NCBI GenBank assembly: GCA_944323285.1
Contig: CALURV010000016.1
Coordinates: 34,223-98,222 of the forward strand
Direction: 5' to 3'
Length of the DNA stretch: 64,000 bases
Source of the DNA: Candidatus Gastranaerophilales bacterium
Lineage (GTDB): Bacteria; Cyanobacteriota; Vampirovibrionia; Gastranaerophilales; Gastranaerophilaceae
Below, piece by piece: positions 8,893 to 17,833 of this stretch. Under the pieces are notes generated by a model, which saw only the letters and a list, made by a program, of their open reading frames with translations, was not told the origin of the DNA and searched no databases. Made by a program: the position numbers and the translations under genes. The first letter of the stretch is position 1, and each line of letters begins with the position of its first letter.

Positions 8893-9180
8893 ATGGTCAA
8901 GAAAGATATGTTTTTAGAGTACAAAGTTAATGAATTACAAGTTCAGCCGGCATGGTTAAAGACTCTTTACGATTTAGTAGAAGAACTAAATTGTAAGTGC
9001 CAAACTTACATTGATGAATCATATAATCGCAGTAATAAAAACTTTGATAAAATGCGTACAATAAAAATTTATGGCTCTGATACTATGCTTGGTTGGTTCA
9101 AATTAAGAATGGAAAGATATTCTCATTTTATCTTTAATTTTAATGAACAACCTGATATCAAGAGTGGATTTGTAGAATAG
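8893..9180 (+). CDS. Small hypothetical protein, 95 residues
   Basis: I do not recognise a family. The protein is soluble and mixed in charge, with an N-terminal helical-looking part (EYKVNELQVQPAWLKTLYD) and a Trp/Phe-rich C-terminal half (MLGWFKLRMERYSHFIFNFN). Two Cys lie in an NCKCQT motif. The start is uncertain: an ATG at 8893 is used here, while a TTG at 8884 lies 8 bases after a GAGAGA that could serve as ribosome site. A candidate promoter precedes it and a good terminator follows 35 bases after the stop, so it looks like a single-gene transcript. That arrangement supports a real gene. Confidence 0.6.
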   Translation: MVKKDMFLEYKVNELQVQPAWLKTLYDLVEELNCKCQTYIDESYNRSNKNFDKMRTIKIYGSDTMLGWFKLRMERYSHFIFNFNEQPDIKSGFVE

Positions 9181-9215
9181 TTGTGAATAGTTATTGTTTA
9201 GTTTAGACATTGAGC

Positions 9216-9240
9216 ACCGGCGAGAGCCGGTTCTTTTTTT
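9216..9240 (+). terminator. Rho-independent terminator
   Basis: The stem ACCGGC (9216-9221) pairs with GCCGGT (9226-9231) around a GAGA tetraloop and is followed by CTTTTTTT. It ends the small gene at 8893-9180. The T tract runs into the stop codon of the convergent gene at 9239. Confidence 0.9.
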
Positions 9241-9481
9241 ATTCTTTTATAGCTTCGAATGCTATTATGTGATCATCACATATATATATACTATCTCGGT
9301 GTTCAGCGTTTCTACATCCATCTGTAAATTGAATATCTACATTTTCTAAGCAAACAACATCTTCATCATCATAATTTTCAACAAGACAGCCTGTTGCACA
9401 AAATTTCATAGTACAAATTCTTACTTTTTTACTGCATTTATTTTTTATTACATTAAGTAATGATTTTCTTTTATCCCGCAT
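9239..9481 (-). CDS. Small Cys-rich acidic protein, function unknown
   Basis: An 80-residue protein starting at the ATG at 9481, chosen because AAAAAAGGAG lies 5 bases upstream; longer starts would add residues lacking this support. It has seven Cys: CSKKVRIC, CATGC (with a preceding FCATGC context), then single Cys at ENVDIQFTDGC and YICDD. Spacing is loosely like metal-binding or disulfide-bonded small domains, but there is no signal peptide. The C-terminal half is acidic (ENYDDEDVVCLENVD). I know no family for it. It converges on the preceding small gene and shares the terminator region. Confidence 0.55.
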   Translation of the reverse strand: MRDKRKSLLNVIKNKCSKKVRICTMKFCATGCLVENYDDEDVVCLENVDIQFTDGCRNAEHRDSIYICDDHIIAFEAIKE

Positions 9482-9625
9482 TTTTTCTCCTTTTTTATAC
9501 AGAATAAAATCTATTTGAAAGAAAATCATTGTATAGTATGGTTAACTTCTATAGTCAATGTTTTTTATTTTTAACTCATTCATAATTTATAAGAAAAATA
9601 TTATAAATTTTTGTTTGGAGGTTTT

Positions 9626-10165
9626 ATGACAACAAATATTATTAAGCATTCCAGAAATCTGCTAATTAGTGAAGGAATATTTCTAATTATTATAGGTCTT
9701 TTTATTATTTATATGTCTCAAGCAGCTACTTTATTTTTTTCTTTATTGTTAAGTATTGGATTATTTTTTATAGGCATATATAGAACAATTAATTCAATTA
9801 TTACAAGAAAAGATATTGCAGCACCTTTTATAACAATAATGTCAGGACTTTTGTTATCAATAATTGGTCTTTATCTCATTTTAAATCCACTATTTAATAG
9901 TATGGTGTTAACAATAGGTATTGCTCTATTTTTGTTAGTAGAAAGTGTAAATTCTTTTTCAACGGCTGTATCGGTAAAAGGGTTTAAACAGTTATTTTGG
10001 ATAGCTCTTTCTACAGGAATTGTCCAATTACTTCTTGCAATAATAATAATTTGGGGGCTTCCTTATACTGCTTTATGGCTTTTAGGTATGATTATCGGAA
10101 TTAACTTTGTATTCTCAGGTATTAGTTGTATCTCAGGATATATTTATTCAAAAGATTTAGCATAG
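9626..10165 (+). CDS. DUF308/HdeD-type small membrane protein
   Basis: A 179-residue protein made almost wholly of six hydrophobic segments in three pairs with short polar turns, including [16 protein letters not shown] and the repeated I-G-L-x-L-I pattern. This matches the HdeD/DUF308 family, known in enterobacteria as an acid-resistance membrane protein; in other bacteria the function is not established. The start is the ATG at 9626 after TTTGGAGG; an upstream in-frame start at 9611 would place the ribosome site inside the gene. Its stop overlaps the end of the convergent rfbA by 9 bases. Confidence 0.75.
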   Translation: MTTNIIKHSRNLLISEGIFLIIIGLFIIYMSQAATLFFSLLLSIGLFFIGIYRTINSIITRKDIAAPFITIMSGLLLSIIGLYLILNPLFNSMVLTIGIALFLLVESVNSFSTAVSVKGFKQLFWIALSTGIVQLLLAIIIIWGLPYTALWLLGMIIGINFVFSGISCISGYIYSKDLA

Positions 10166-11026
10166 TTCTTTAATATATTGATAATATGGATTATTAGAAT
10201 ATTTATTGGCAATATTTAATAAAGTTTCTTTTGGAATGTAACCCATTCTATATGCAACTTCTTCAAGACAAGCAATTTTAATTCCTTGATTATCTTCAAT
10301 GGTTTTTATAAATTGTGAAGCTTGAAGAAGTGATTCATGTGTTCCTGTATCTAACCAGGCAAAACCTCTGCCTAATATTTCAACAGATACTTTATTTTCT
10401 TTAAGATAAATATTATTCAAGTCTGTAATTTCAAGTTCACCTCTTGCTGATGGTTTTAAGTTTAATGCATAATCAATAACCTTGTTGTCATAAAAATAAA
10501 GACCGGTTACCGCATATTTAGACTTTGGATTAGAAGGTTTCTCTTCAATAGAAATTGCTTTATTATTTTTATCAAATTCTACAACACCAAAACGCTGCGG
10601 ATCTTTTACTTGGTAAGCAAATAATGTTGCACCATCTTGATTTGATGTTCTTTCCTTCGCCTTTTTTAATATCCCGGAAAAAGCAGGACCATAAAATATA
10701 TTGTCTCCAAGAATGAGAGCAACTGAATCATTGCCAATAAATTCTTTTCCCAAAATAAATGCTTGAGCAAGACCATCTGGCGATGGTTGTTCTTTGTATT
10801 CAAAATTTACACCAAATTGTGAACCATCATTTAATAATTTTTTAAAGTTAGGTAAATCTTGCGGTGTTGAAATTATAAGTATATCTTTTATGCCGGCAAG
10901 CATTAATACTGATATTGGATGATATATCATTGGTTTATCATATATTGGCAATAGTTGTTTTGATATTGCCATTGTGCAAGGGTACAGTCTTGTTCCTGCT
11001 CCGCCAGCCAGTACTATTCCTTTCAT
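10157..11026 (-). CDS. rfbA: Glucose-1-phosphate thymidylyltransferase
   Basis: RmlA/RfbA makes dTDP-glucose from dTTP and glucose-1-phosphate, the first step to dTDP-L-rhamnose. The nucleotide-binding loop GGAGTRLYP, the [16 protein letters not shown] segment, [11 protein letters not shown] and [13 protein letters not shown] are all intact, and 289 residues is the normal length. It is the last gene of rfbCBDA and overlaps rfbD by ATGA. All four steps are therefore encoded side by side, so dTDP-L-rhamnose is very likely made for a surface glycan. Confidence 0.97.
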   Translation of the reverse strand: MKGIVLAGGAGTRLYPCTMAISKQLLPIYDKPMIYHPISVLMLAGIKDILIISTPQDLPNFKKLLNDGSQFGVNFEYKEQPSPDGLAQAFILGKEFIGNDSVALILGDNIFYGPAFSGILKKAKERTSNQDGATLFAYQVKDPQRFGVVEFDKNNKAISIEEKPSNPKSKYAVTGLYFYDNKVIDYALNLKPSARGELEITDLNNIYLKENKVSVEILGRGFAWLDTGTHESLLQASQFIKTIEDNQGIKIACLEEVAYRMGYIPKETLLNIANKYSNNPYYQYIKELC

Positions 11027-11844
11027 TCACACCTCAAATCTATATAATCCTTTAAAGCTTCTTTCCAGTCTCTGCAAATATTATTATTTTCCATTACACT
11101 ATATTTAGGTCTTTTAGCAGGACGCGGAAATTCTTCTGTTTTGCAAGGTTTTAAGTTGACTTTTAAATTGCATAATTTAAAAATTTCTTTTGCAAAACCA
11201 TACCAGCTTGTTTCTCCTGAACCGCATACATGGTATATTCCATAAGGTTTTTCTTCTTTTATTATTTTTACAATCCCTCTTGCAAGTTCAACTGTCCAAG
11301 TTGGGCATCCTTCTTGATCTTCAACTACTTTTAATTCTTCTTTTTCTGCTAAAGATATCATTGTTTCAACAAAGTTTTTCCCATGATGACCATATAACCA
11401 GCTTGTTCTTGTTATATAATATTTATCGCATTTCTTTACTTCTTCTTCACCTTTAAGTTTAGATTCGCCATATACATTTAAAGGATTTGGTTTATCATTT
11501 GGAAGATATTTTTCTTTCTTTGTTCCATCAAAAACATAATCTGTAGAAATATAAATAAGCGTTATATCATGTTTTTTGCAAGCATTTACTATGTTCACAG
11601 TGCCTTCATAATTTATTTTAAAAGCTTTTTCTTTTTCTTCTTCAGCTTTATCTACATTTGTGTATGCCCCAAGATGAACAATATAATCTGGCATTATCTC
11701 TTCTATTTTAAATGAAACATCATCCTCTTTTGTAAAATCCATATTATTGACGTCTGTTTCAATTACTTCAAAACCTTCATCTTCTAAAATAGGACATAAA
11801 TCCTGTCCTAGCATCCCTTTTGCCCCTGTTACAAGAATTTTCAT
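11023..11844 (-). CDS. rfbD: dTDP-4-dehydrorhamnose reductase
   Basis: The final step: NAD(P)H reduction of dTDP-4-keto-L-rhamnose to dTDP-L-rhamnose. It is a short-chain dehydrogenase of 273 residues with the Rossmann motif [10 protein letters not shown], the catalytic Thr region [11 protein letters not shown] and [12 protein letters not shown] containing YxxxK. The C-terminal [15 protein letters not shown] segment is typical of RmlD. It overlaps rfbB by one base and rfbA by four, and ends with UGA. Confidence 0.96.
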   Translation of the reverse strand: MKILVTGAKGMLGQDLCPILEDEGFEVIETDVNNMDFTKEDDVSFKIEEIMPDYIVHLGAYTNVDKAEEEKEKAFKINYEGTVNIVNACKKHDITLIYISTDYVFDGTKKEKYLPNDKPNPLNVYGESKLKGEEEVKKCDKYYITRTSWLYGHHGKNFVETMISLAEKEELKVVEDQEGCPTWTVELARGIVKIIKEEKPYGIYHVCGSGETSWYGFAKEIFKLCNLKVNLKPCKTEEFPRPAKRPKYSVMENNNICRDWKEALKDYIDLRCE

Positions 11845-12824
11845 TATACAAGCCCTGCTTTCTTGTTCTCAATATGCTGCATCCAGTCTTGATTATTTAA
11901 ATACCAATCAATTGTTAATTTTATGCCTTCTTCGAAGGTTAAAGACGGGCTCCAGTGAAGCTCTGATTGGATTTTGTCATTACAAATTGCATATCTTCTG
12001 TCGTGACCTAATCTATCTTTTACATATTGAATAGAGCTTTCATCTTTACCCATAGCTTCAAGAATCAGTTTAGTAATTTCTAAATTTGTTTTTTCATTAT
12101 GCCCGCCTATATTATAAATTTCACCTTCTCTTCCTTTATGAAGAACAGTATCAATAGCACTGCAATGGTCATAAACATATAACCAGTCTCTAACATTTAA
12201 TCCATCACCATATACAGGTACTTTTTCATTTTTAAGCAATTTTGATATGAAAAATGGTATTAATTTTTCGGGATATTGGTATGGTCCATAATTATTTGAA
12301 CATCTTGTATTAAGAACAGGAAGTTTATAAGTTTCAAAATATGCTCTTACAAGTAAATCAGCACTTGCTTTAGAAGCTGAATATGGGCTGTTTGGAGCTA
12401 ATGGAGTTGTTTCATAAAAATATCCGTCTTTTCCTAAAGAACCATATACTTCATCTGTTGAAACTTGTAGAAAACGTTGTATACCAAGTTCTTTTGCCGC
12501 TTGTAATAAATTTAAAGTTCCTGCTACATTTGTTTCTATAAATATTTCAGGTCCTGTTATTGATCTATCTACATGACTTTCTGCCGCAAAATTTATTATA
12601 CAATCTGTTTCTGCTACAATATCTCTTACTAACTTTTTGTCGCATATATTTCCGTGTATAAATGTATAATTCTTATTGTCTTTTATATCATCCAGATTTT
12701 CAATGTTTCCTGCATAAGTTAGTGCATCTATGTTTATAATTTTATAGTCATTGTATTTCGTAAGCATATGCCGAATAAAGCAACTACCAATAAAACCTGC
12801 TCCGCCTGTAACTAGTATTTTCAT
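11844..12824 (-). CDS. rfbB: dTDP-glucose 4,6-dehydratase
   Basis: Second step of the rhamnose path: NAD-dependent dehydration of dTDP-glucose to the 4-keto-6-deoxy sugar. It is an extended SDR of 326 residues with GGAGFIGSCFIRH, the NFAAESHVDRSI segment, STDEVYG (the RmlB catalytic region usually reads TDEVYG) and YSASKASAD with the YxxxK pair, then NNYGPYQYPEKLIP. It is coupled to rfbC by a 4-base overlap and to rfbD by one base. Confidence 0.97.
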   Translation of the reverse strand: MKILVTGGAGFIGSCFIRHMLTKYNDYKIINIDALTYAGNIENLDDIKDNKNYTFIHGNICDKKLVRDIVAETDCIINFAAESHVDRSITGPEIFIETNVAGTLNLLQAAKELGIQRFLQVSTDEVYGSLGKDGYFYETTPLAPNSPYSASKASADLLVRAYFETYKLPVLNTRCSNNYGPYQYPEKLIPFFISKLLKNEKVPVYGDGLNVRDWLYVYDHCSAIDTVLHKGREGEIYNIGGHNEKTNLEITKLILEAMGKDESSIQYVKDRLGHDRRYAICNDKIQSELHWSPSLTFEEGIKLTIDWYLNNQDWMQHIENKKAGLV

Positions 12825-13372
12825 AATAAATCCTTTATATCTTTAAGTCTTGGTTGATTTCTGTCTTTTTCGCTTATTAAAGGAATATAATCTATACCCC
12901 AGTTAATATTAATATCAGGGTCATTCCATAGAATGCCCCTATCGTGTTCTTTTGAATATTCATTAGAAGCTTTATAATTTAATTCTGCTTCATCACTCAA
13001 AACAATAAACCCATGGGCAAAGCCTTCAGGAATATATAGCATGTGTTTATTTTCTTCTGTAAGTTTTTCTCCAATCCATTTACCAAATGTCGGAGAATTC
13101 TTTCTTATATCAACAGCCACATCAAATATTGCACCTCTTATACATCTTACAATTTTAGCTTGACCTTTTGGTGCTGCTTGGTAGTGGAGTCCTCTTAACA
13201 CTCCTTTTGTTGATTTTGAATGATTATCCTGATTAAATTCATCTTTAATTCCGTTATTAACAAAATCAGATTTTTTATAACTTTCAAGAAAAAATCCTCT
13301 TTCATCATTAAATACTTTTGGAATTATAAGTTTTACATCAGAAATATTATATTTTTTAAATTCAAATGGCAT
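12821..13372 (-). CDS. rfbC: dTDP-4-dehydrorhamnose 3,5-epimerase
   Basis: Third step of the path, epimerising C3 and C5 of the 4-keto sugar. It is a 183-residue cupin with DERGFFLESYKKSDF, the substrate-binding RGLHYQ containing the catalytic His, RCIRGAIFDVAVDIR and IPEGFAHGF. It is first in the rfbCBDA operon: AGGAG lies 5 bases before the ATG and an extended -10 lies about 24 bases upstream. The 3' end overlaps rfbB by ATGA. Confidence 0.96.
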   Translation of the reverse strand: MPFEFKKYNISDVKLIIPKVFNDERGFFLESYKKSDFVNNGIKDEFNQDNHSKSTKGVLRGLHYQAAPKGQAKIVRCIRGAIFDVAVDIRKNSPTFGKWIGEKLTEENKHMLYIPEGFAHGFIVLSDEAELNYKASNEYSKEHDRGILWNDPDININWGIDYIPLISEKDRNQPRLKDIKDLL

Positions 13373-13395
13373 AAAACTCCTATCTCTTTTTACTC

Positions 13396-13404
13396 ATTAT
13401 ATCA
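13396..13404 (-). promoter_or_regulatory. Extended -10 promoter of rfbCBDA
   Basis: On the minus strand TGATATAAT (TATAAT at 13401-13396) lies 24 bases before the rfbC start codon, between rfbC and the exported protein gene. No good -35 is seen at 17 bp. The same nonamer precedes the CooC-like gene and ftsH. Confidence 0.55.
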
Positions 13405-13440
13405 AAAATATAAATATCAAGGAGTTCTATTTATTAAAAA

Positions 13441-14217
13441 TTATTTTATTTCAAAAAGTAGATTTGTAAATTCAATATCATCAAAATCAATAGCACTTCG
13501 TTTATACAAATTACGTCCTGTTTTTATAGTAATATTAATAAATTCAGTTCCATATAAAATTGATTTTGGAATATTAATTTTTTGATTATCACCGTTAATT
13601 TTTATTTCAGCTATTTTATTCCCGTTACAAAATATTTCAGGCGGACTCGAATAAGATGTTTTTACTCTGGATTGCCCAAGTCTTTGTGCTTGAGGAGTAT
13701 CTATTCCTATTATTGAGCCAATAGTTAAATATAAATTTTCATGTTCTTTTAATGGTTTAATTTTAAATTCTTTAGAGTAAAATGGCCCCATTGATTTTAA
13801 ACTAAAATCAGATGCGTGTGCAGAATTTTGTGAAAAAGAATCATCTCCAAGATGAATCATATCAGTTTCAATAATAATATCTTGAGGTGTTGTTTTTTCT
13901 ATCCCGACAACTATCGGAGAATTTTGATGTTCAGCACTAAGAGTCATTGATTGAGGTTTGTAGCCGTCTTTTTCAACAGACAAGATTGTTGGAGCAGTTA
14001 TTTTTGTTCCCAGTTTAAAGGAACCATCTGAATTCGTTGTAGTAGAATAATTTTTTGCAGGTAATTTTATTATGGCTCCTTCTATCGGATTATTATTTTC
14101 AGCATCATAGATTTTATTTATATCAGTTCTGCTTTCTTTTTTTATTTCCCCTGTGATTACTTTGCCAAAAGATGGTAAACCTATTATTAGTAATATTATT
14201 GTTATTATTTTTTTCAT
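13441..14217 (-). CDS. Exported protein with carboxypeptidase-regulatory-like domain
   Basis: A 258-residue protein. Residues 1-18 (MKKIITIILLIIGLPSFG) form a signal peptide. Residues about 32-110 look like a carboxypeptidase-regulatory-like beta-sandwich: NNPIEGAIIKLPAKNYSTTTNSDGSFKLG, split here as NNPIEGAIIK and TNSDGSFKLG, then LSVEKDGYKPQ. The remaining 145 residues are beta-rich and unknown, ending in a segment naming no motif I recognise. It should be periplasmic or surface-exposed. A Gly-to-Ser or lipobox Cys is absent, so it is probably not a lipoprotein. It lies directly before the rhamnose operon on the same strand, but a promoter separates them. Confidence 0.65.
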   Translation of the reverse strand: MKKIITIILLIIGLPSFGKVITGEIKKESRTDINKIYDAENNNPIEGAIIKLPAKNYSTTTNSDGSFKLGTKITAPTILSVEKDGYKPQSMTLSAEHQNSPIVVGIEKTTPQDIIIETDMIHLGDDSFSQNSAHASDFSLKSMGPFYSKEFKIKPLKEHENLYLTIGSIIGIDTPQAQRLGQSRVKTSYSSPPEIFCNGNKIAEIKINGDNQKINIPKSILYGTEFINITIKTGRNLYKRSAIDFDDIEFTNLLFEIK

Positions 14218-14334
14218 TATTTTTCAACTCTTTTTTTTGAGTTTAAAAAAGAATAATAAAAAAAATAATAGAATGTTGTTTATATCCTTTTTTCCTAAAT
14301 TGACTTTGTTAGCTTTATATTATTAAATTTAATT

Positions 14335-15132
14335 ATGTTTATTAAATTTTTAAGAAAAAGAGAAAAAACAAAGCCTATTCTAAATTATTTTTGTTTTGCT
14401 TTAGTTGAACACTGTAATTTAAATTGTAAATATTGTGATCATTTTTCGCCATTAGCTGAAAAACAATATGCAGATATAAATGTTCTAAAAAAACATTTTA
14501 TAAGAATATCAAAGTTAATAGATGTTTATAATATAGGTATAATGGGCGGAGAACCTTTATTGCATCCTAATATTAATTTATTTATAAAAGTAATTAGAAA
14601 AATTTTTAAAAATTCAAAAATAAATATATATACTAATGGAATATTATTAAGAAACAAAGATGATAGTTTCTGGGAAGCTTGTTCTAAATATAAAATAGGA
14701 ATAATAATAACAAAATATCCTTTAATGTTGAATTTTAAGACAATTATTAATAAAGCAAAAAATAAAAATATTCCAATTTCTTTTTATGTAACGGAAGGTG
14801 AAAACTATAGGAAAATGTATAAAATGGCATTGAATTTAGAAGGAACTCAAGATGCTTTAAAAATGCATGAAATATGTTGGAATAACAAAGGTAATTGTAC
14901 ATATTTTGAAAATGGCAAATTTTTCCAGTGTTCTATAGTTGGAAATATTCATAATTTTAATGATTATTTTAAAACTAATTTAACAGTTAGTGATAAAGAT
15001 TATATTGATATATATAAAATAAAAAAAGGAGAAGAAATTATAAAATTTCTGAAAAAACCAATACCTTTTTGCAAATATTGTAATATAAATAAGAGGGAAT
15101 ATGGTATCCCTTTTTCAGTATCAAAAAAATAA
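14335..15132 (+). CDS. Radical SAM protein, probably with C-terminal auxiliary Cys motifs
   Basis: A 265-residue protein with the radical SAM triad CNLNCKYC (C27, C31, C34) followed by DHFSPLAE and by MGGEPLLHP, the SAM-contacting GGE motif. The C-terminal part has further Cys (EICWNNKGNC, FFQC, FCKYC), consistent with an extra Fe-S cluster as in SPASM-type enzymes. The reaction is not readable; relatives of this type occur beside polysaccharide and glycosyltransferase genes, and the rhamnose operon is close by. No convincing ribosome site precedes the ATG at 14335, and TTGACT at 14300 lies so close that the transcript could be nearly leaderless. It is not closely similar to the paired radical SAM proteins at 37542-40923. 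Confidence 0.75.
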   Translation: MFIKFLRKREKTKPILNYFCFALVEHCNLNCKYCDHFSPLAEKQYADINVLKKHFIRISKLIDVYNIGIMGGEPLLHPNINLFIKVIRKIFKNSKINIYTNGILLRNKDDSFWEACSKYKIGIIITKYPLMLNFKTIINKAKNKNIPISFYVTEGENYRKMYKMALNLEGTQDALKMHEICWNNKGNCTYFENGKFFQCSIVGNIHNFNDYFKTNLTVSDKDYIDIYKIKKGEEIIKFLKKPIPFCKYCNINKREYGIPFSVSKK

Positions 15133-15154
15133 ATTACAGAATGGAGTTATATAA

Positions 15155-15733
15155 ATGAAAGCAGTTGCGATTAATGGAAGCCCGAGAAAAGGCGGCAATA
15201 CTGAAATTATGTTAAAAAAAGTGTTAGAAACTTTGGAAAAACATAATGTAGAAACAAAATTTATACAAATAGGCGGTCAAAATATTCATGGATGCCGCGG
15301 ATGTTGGGCTTGCAGGAAAAATCAGAACAAAAAATGCGTATTTAATGATGATATATTAAATAAAATATTAGAAGATGTTTATAGTGCTGATGTTATAATA
15401 CTTGGAACGCCTTCTTATTTTTCAGATATGACTCCGGAAATGAAAGCTTTTATTGACAGAGTTGGTGTTGTTGCTTTAAGTAACGGTAAATTATTGAAAC
15501 ATAAAATAGGTGCTGGAATTATTGCCCAAAGAAGAGGCGGGGGAACTTCTATTCAAGCCTCTTTAAATCATATGTTTTTAATGTCTGAGATGATAATTCC
15601 CGGCTCTACTTATTGGAATCTTGGATTTGGTAAAGATAAGGGTGAAATTTCTGATGATGTAGAAGCTATGGAAAATATGGTGAATCTTGGTGAAAATATT
15701 TTTTGGTTATTAGATAAAATGAAAAATAATTGA
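15155..15733 (+). CDS. Flavodoxin-fold NAD(P)H-dependent FMN reductase / iron-sulfur flavoprotein
   Basis: A 192-residue flavoprotein. It opens with NGSPRKGGNTEIML, the phosphate-binding loop of the NADPH-dependent FMN reductase family, and has the Cys motif GCRGCWACRKNQNKKC, where iron-sulfur flavoproteins bind a cluster. LGTPSYFSDMTPEMKAFIDR is typical of the fold. These proteins reduce flavins, quinones or oxygen species. GGAG precedes the start. It lies just upstream of the PerR-like, rubredoxin and flavo-diiron genes and may belong to the same redox defence. It ends in UGA. Confidence 0.85.
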   Translation: MKAVAINGSPRKGGNTEIMLKKVLETLEKHNVETKFIQIGGQNIHGCRGCWACRKNQNKKCVFNDDILNKILEDVYSADVIILGTPSYFSDMTPEMKAFIDRVGVVALSNGKLLKHKIGAGIIAQRRGGGTSIQASLNHMFLMSEMIIPGSTYWNLGFGKDKGEISDDVEAMENMVNLGENIFWLLDKMKNN

Positions 15734-15743
15734 GTATTTTAAT

Positions 15744-15795
15744 ATTGAGTACGACTTGATATAAAAGTACGATACTCGAATAATTTTTATATAAG
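15744..15795 (+). terminator. Possible imperfect terminator hairpin
   Basis: ATTGAGTACGACTT (from 15744) pairs with AAGTACGATACTCGAAT (ending near 15781) with small bulges, followed by an AT-rich stretch with TTTTTATAT. It follows the flavoprotein stop. The T tract is weak. Confidence 0.3.
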
Positions 15796-15873
15796 ATGTT
15801 ACATTTCTTAATGTAATTTAAAATAAAGATGAATTTATTTTTAAATTAATACATAATAGATTTAAACTTAAAA

Positions 15874-15888
15874 TGATAATAGGTATCA
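15874..15888 (+). promoter_or_regulatory. Possible Fur/PerR-family operator
   Basis: The short inverted repeat TGATA-N5-TATCA, 8 bases before the start of the Fur-family gene, resembles the AT-rich dyads bound by this family and would allow self-regulation. Arms of only 5 bp in such AT-rich sequence can occur by chance. Confidence 0.25.
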
Positions 15889-15895
15889 ATTATTT

Positions 15896-16276
15896 ATGAA
15901 TTATTCAAGACAAAGGGAAGTTATATTAGATACATTAGAGCGAAATGCTATTCATCCTACAGCAGAAAAGTTAATGGAAGTTATAAAAGAAGAAAATCCT
16001 GATTCAAATATAGGGATAGCTACTGTATATAGAAATTTAAGAAAGTTAGCGGATGCAGGCATAATAAAAAGAATTGAAGGGCTTGAGGATGCAGAGCATT
16101 TTGACCATAATACGCATACACATTATCATTTTATATGTAATAAGTGTAAAAAGGTATTTGATATAGATGAAGATATTGCAGATGGTATTATTGAAAAAAC
16201 CACACAAAAAACAGGTTTTGCAATTACTGATTATGATATTGTTTTTAAAGGTATTTGTAAAAACTGTATAGATTAA
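15896..16276 (+). CDS. perR: Fur-family regulator, PerR-like
   Basis: A 126-residue metalloregulator. The N-terminal winged helix has HPTAEKLMEVI and IGIATVYRNLRKLADAG, the Fur-family recognition helix. The metal-binding dimer domain has a His/Asp cluster (AEHFDHNTHTHYHFIC) and two CxxC pairs (CNKC and CKNC) for structural zinc. The placement before rubredoxin and flavo-diiron genes favours PerR (peroxide sensing) over Fur (iron), but the subfamily cannot be fixed by eye. A weak TGATA-N5-TATCA dyad upstream could be an autoregulatory site. Confidence 0.85.
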   Translation: MNYSRQREVILDTLERNAIHPTAEKLMEVIKEENPDSNIGIATVYRNLRKLADAGIIKRIEGLEDAEHFDHNTHTHYHFICNKCKKVFDIDEDIADGIIEKTTQKTGFAITDYDIVFKGICKNCID

Positions 16277-16346
16277 TTAATTGTATTATTGATAACTTTG
16301 ATACTAAATGTTATTCTCAATATTGTAGATAGAAGGAGAAAAATAT

Positions 16347-16487
16347 ATGGAAAACTATATTTGCACAGTATGTCATTATGTGTATGATCCGGCAGAAAAT
16401 GGTAATGTGGCATTCGAAGATTTACCGGATGATTATGTATGTCCATTATGCGGCGTTGGTAAAGATATGTTTGAAAAACAACAATAA
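16347..16487 (+). CDS. Rubredoxin
   Basis: A 46-residue protein with the two rubredoxin knuckles [10 protein letters not shown] and CPLCGVGKD, the four Cys that hold a single iron. AGAAGGAG lies 8 bases upstream. Rubredoxins pass electrons to flavo-diiron proteins, and fprA is the next gene, so this is the probable electron donor for oxygen or NO reduction there. The length is slightly short for the family (about 52), with the linker and C-terminal tail trimmed. A terminator sits between it and fprA. Confidence 0.96.
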   Translation: MENYICTVCHYVYDPAENGNVAFEDLPDDYVCPLCGVGKDMFEKQQ

Positions 16488-16511
16488 AATATTATTAATT
16501 ATTAAATTTAC

Positions 16512-16546
16512 AACTGCCGTTTTATATTTATACGGCAGTTTTATTT
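16512..16546 (+). terminator. Rho-independent terminator after rubredoxin
   Basis: AACTGCCGT (16512-16520) pairs with ACGGCAGTT (16532-16540) around an 11-base loop, followed by TTTTATTT. It lies between rubredoxin and fprA, so fprA may be partly separated or rely on read-through. Confidence 0.8.
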
Positions 16547-16578
16547 AGAAAAATATATAACTAGATAGGAAAAAATAA

Positions 16579-17763
16579 ATGAAATACAAAAAGATAAAAG
16601 AAAATATATTATATGCTGGAATGAATGATGAAGACAGGTTAATTTTTGATGAACTCATTCCTTTAGATAATGGAACAAGTTATAATTCATATATTGTTAT
16701 AGGCAGTGAAAAAACTGCTGTTATAGATACAATGTATCCTAAATTTACAAAAGAATACATAGCTTCTTTTGATGAAAATGAAATAAAAAAAGTTGATTAT
16801 ATAATAGCAAACCATGGAGAGCAAGATCATTCGGGAAGTATTCCTGCTTTACTGGAAAAATTTCCGCAAGCAATGGTTGTTACAAATGCAGTTTGTGCAA
16901 ATAACTTAAAAGAAATGCTTTTAATCCCCGATGAAAAAATAAAAATAATAAAAAATGATGAAGAATTATCATTAGGTGATAAAACGTTGAAATTTATGAT
17001 AACCCCCGGAGTTCATTGGCCGGATACTATGTTTACGTATATCAAGGAAGATAATATTATATGTACATGTGATTTTTTAGGTGCTCATTATATATTTGAT
17101 GATGTTTTTGCTGTTCCTTCTAAGGAATTAGAAAAAAGTGCAAAAAAATATTTTGCAGAAATAATGATGCCATTTAGTTTTGTTTGCAGAAAATATGTAA
17201 AACAATTAAAAGACTTGAATGTAGATATGATTATGCCAAGTCATGGTCCTATACATAAGAATCCGGATTATATTTTAGATTTATATGAAGATTGGGCAGG
17301 AGAAAAAGGTAAAAATCTTGTACTTCTTCCATATGTTTCAATGTATAAATCAACGGAAGAAATGATAGATTATTTAGCTAAAAAACTTGATGAAAAAGGA
17401 ATATCATCAGTAAAATATGATATGGTAGATGGTAATTTAGGGGATTTGGCAGTTGCTTTAGTAGATGGTACAACAATAATTTTAGGTACATCAATGGTAT
17501 TAGCAGGTCCACATCCTGCAGCATTTAATACTGTATATTTGGCAAGTATATTAAAACCAAAAGCGAAAATAGCATCATTTATAGGTTCATATGGCTGGGG
17601 CGGTAATTTATTTGGGAAAATGACAGAAATGCTAGCGCCGTTAAAAATGGATATAATTGAACCTGTATTGGTTAAAGGAAAAGCTAAAAAAGAGGATTAT
17701 ATTAAATTAGATAAAATGGCGGATGAAATATATTTAAAACATCATGCTTTAGGGCTTGTTTAA
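16579..17763 (+). CDS. fprA: Flavo-diiron protein (A-type flavoprotein, oxygen/NO reductase)
   Basis: A 394-residue protein with an N-terminal metallo-beta-lactamase-like diiron domain and a C-terminal flavodoxin domain. Diiron ligands are seen in NHGEQDHSG (HxExDH), GVHWPDTM, CDFLGAH and PSHGPIHKN. The flavodoxin part starts near residue 255 (VLLPYVSMYKSTEEM) and includes GSYGWGGNLFGKM. Such enzymes reduce O2 to water, or NO to N2O, using electrons from rubredoxin, encoded just upstream. With the PerR-like regulator this makes an anaerobe's oxygen-defence set. The start is preceded by TAGGAAAAAAT. Confidence 0.95.
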   Translation: MKYKKIKENILYAGMNDEDRLIFDELIPLDNGTSYNSYIVIGSEKTAVIDTMYPKFTKEYIASFDENEIKKVDYIIANHGEQDHSGSIPALLEKFPQAMVVTNAVCANNLKEMLLIPDEKIKIIKNDEELSLGDKTLKFMITPGVHWPDTMFTYIKEDNIICTCDFLGAHYIFDDVFAVPSKELEKSAKKYFAEIMMPFSFVCRKYVKQLKDLNVDMIMPSHGPIHKNPDYILDLYEDWAGEKGKNLVLLPYVSMYKSTEEMIDYLAKKLDEKGISSVKYDMVDGNLGDLAVALVDGTTIILGTSMVLAGPHPAAFNTVYLASILKPKAKIASFIGSYGWGGNLFGKMTEMLAPLKMDIIEPVLVKGKAKKEDYIKLDKMADEIYLKHHALGLV

Positions 17764-17781
17764 TATAGTCAGAGAAATATA

Positions 17782-17816
17782 AAAAAAGGAGATGTTTTTA
17801 AACATCTCCTTTTTTG
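17782..17816. terminator. Bidirectional terminator between fprA and nifJ
   Basis: AAAGGAGATGTTT pairs with AAACATCTCCTTT around a very short loop, with A and T runs on both flanks. It lies 20 bases after the fprA stop and 18 bases beyond the nifJ stop, and so serves both convergent genes. Confidence 0.88.
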
Positions 17817-17833
17817 TTGTTGTTATGAATTAT

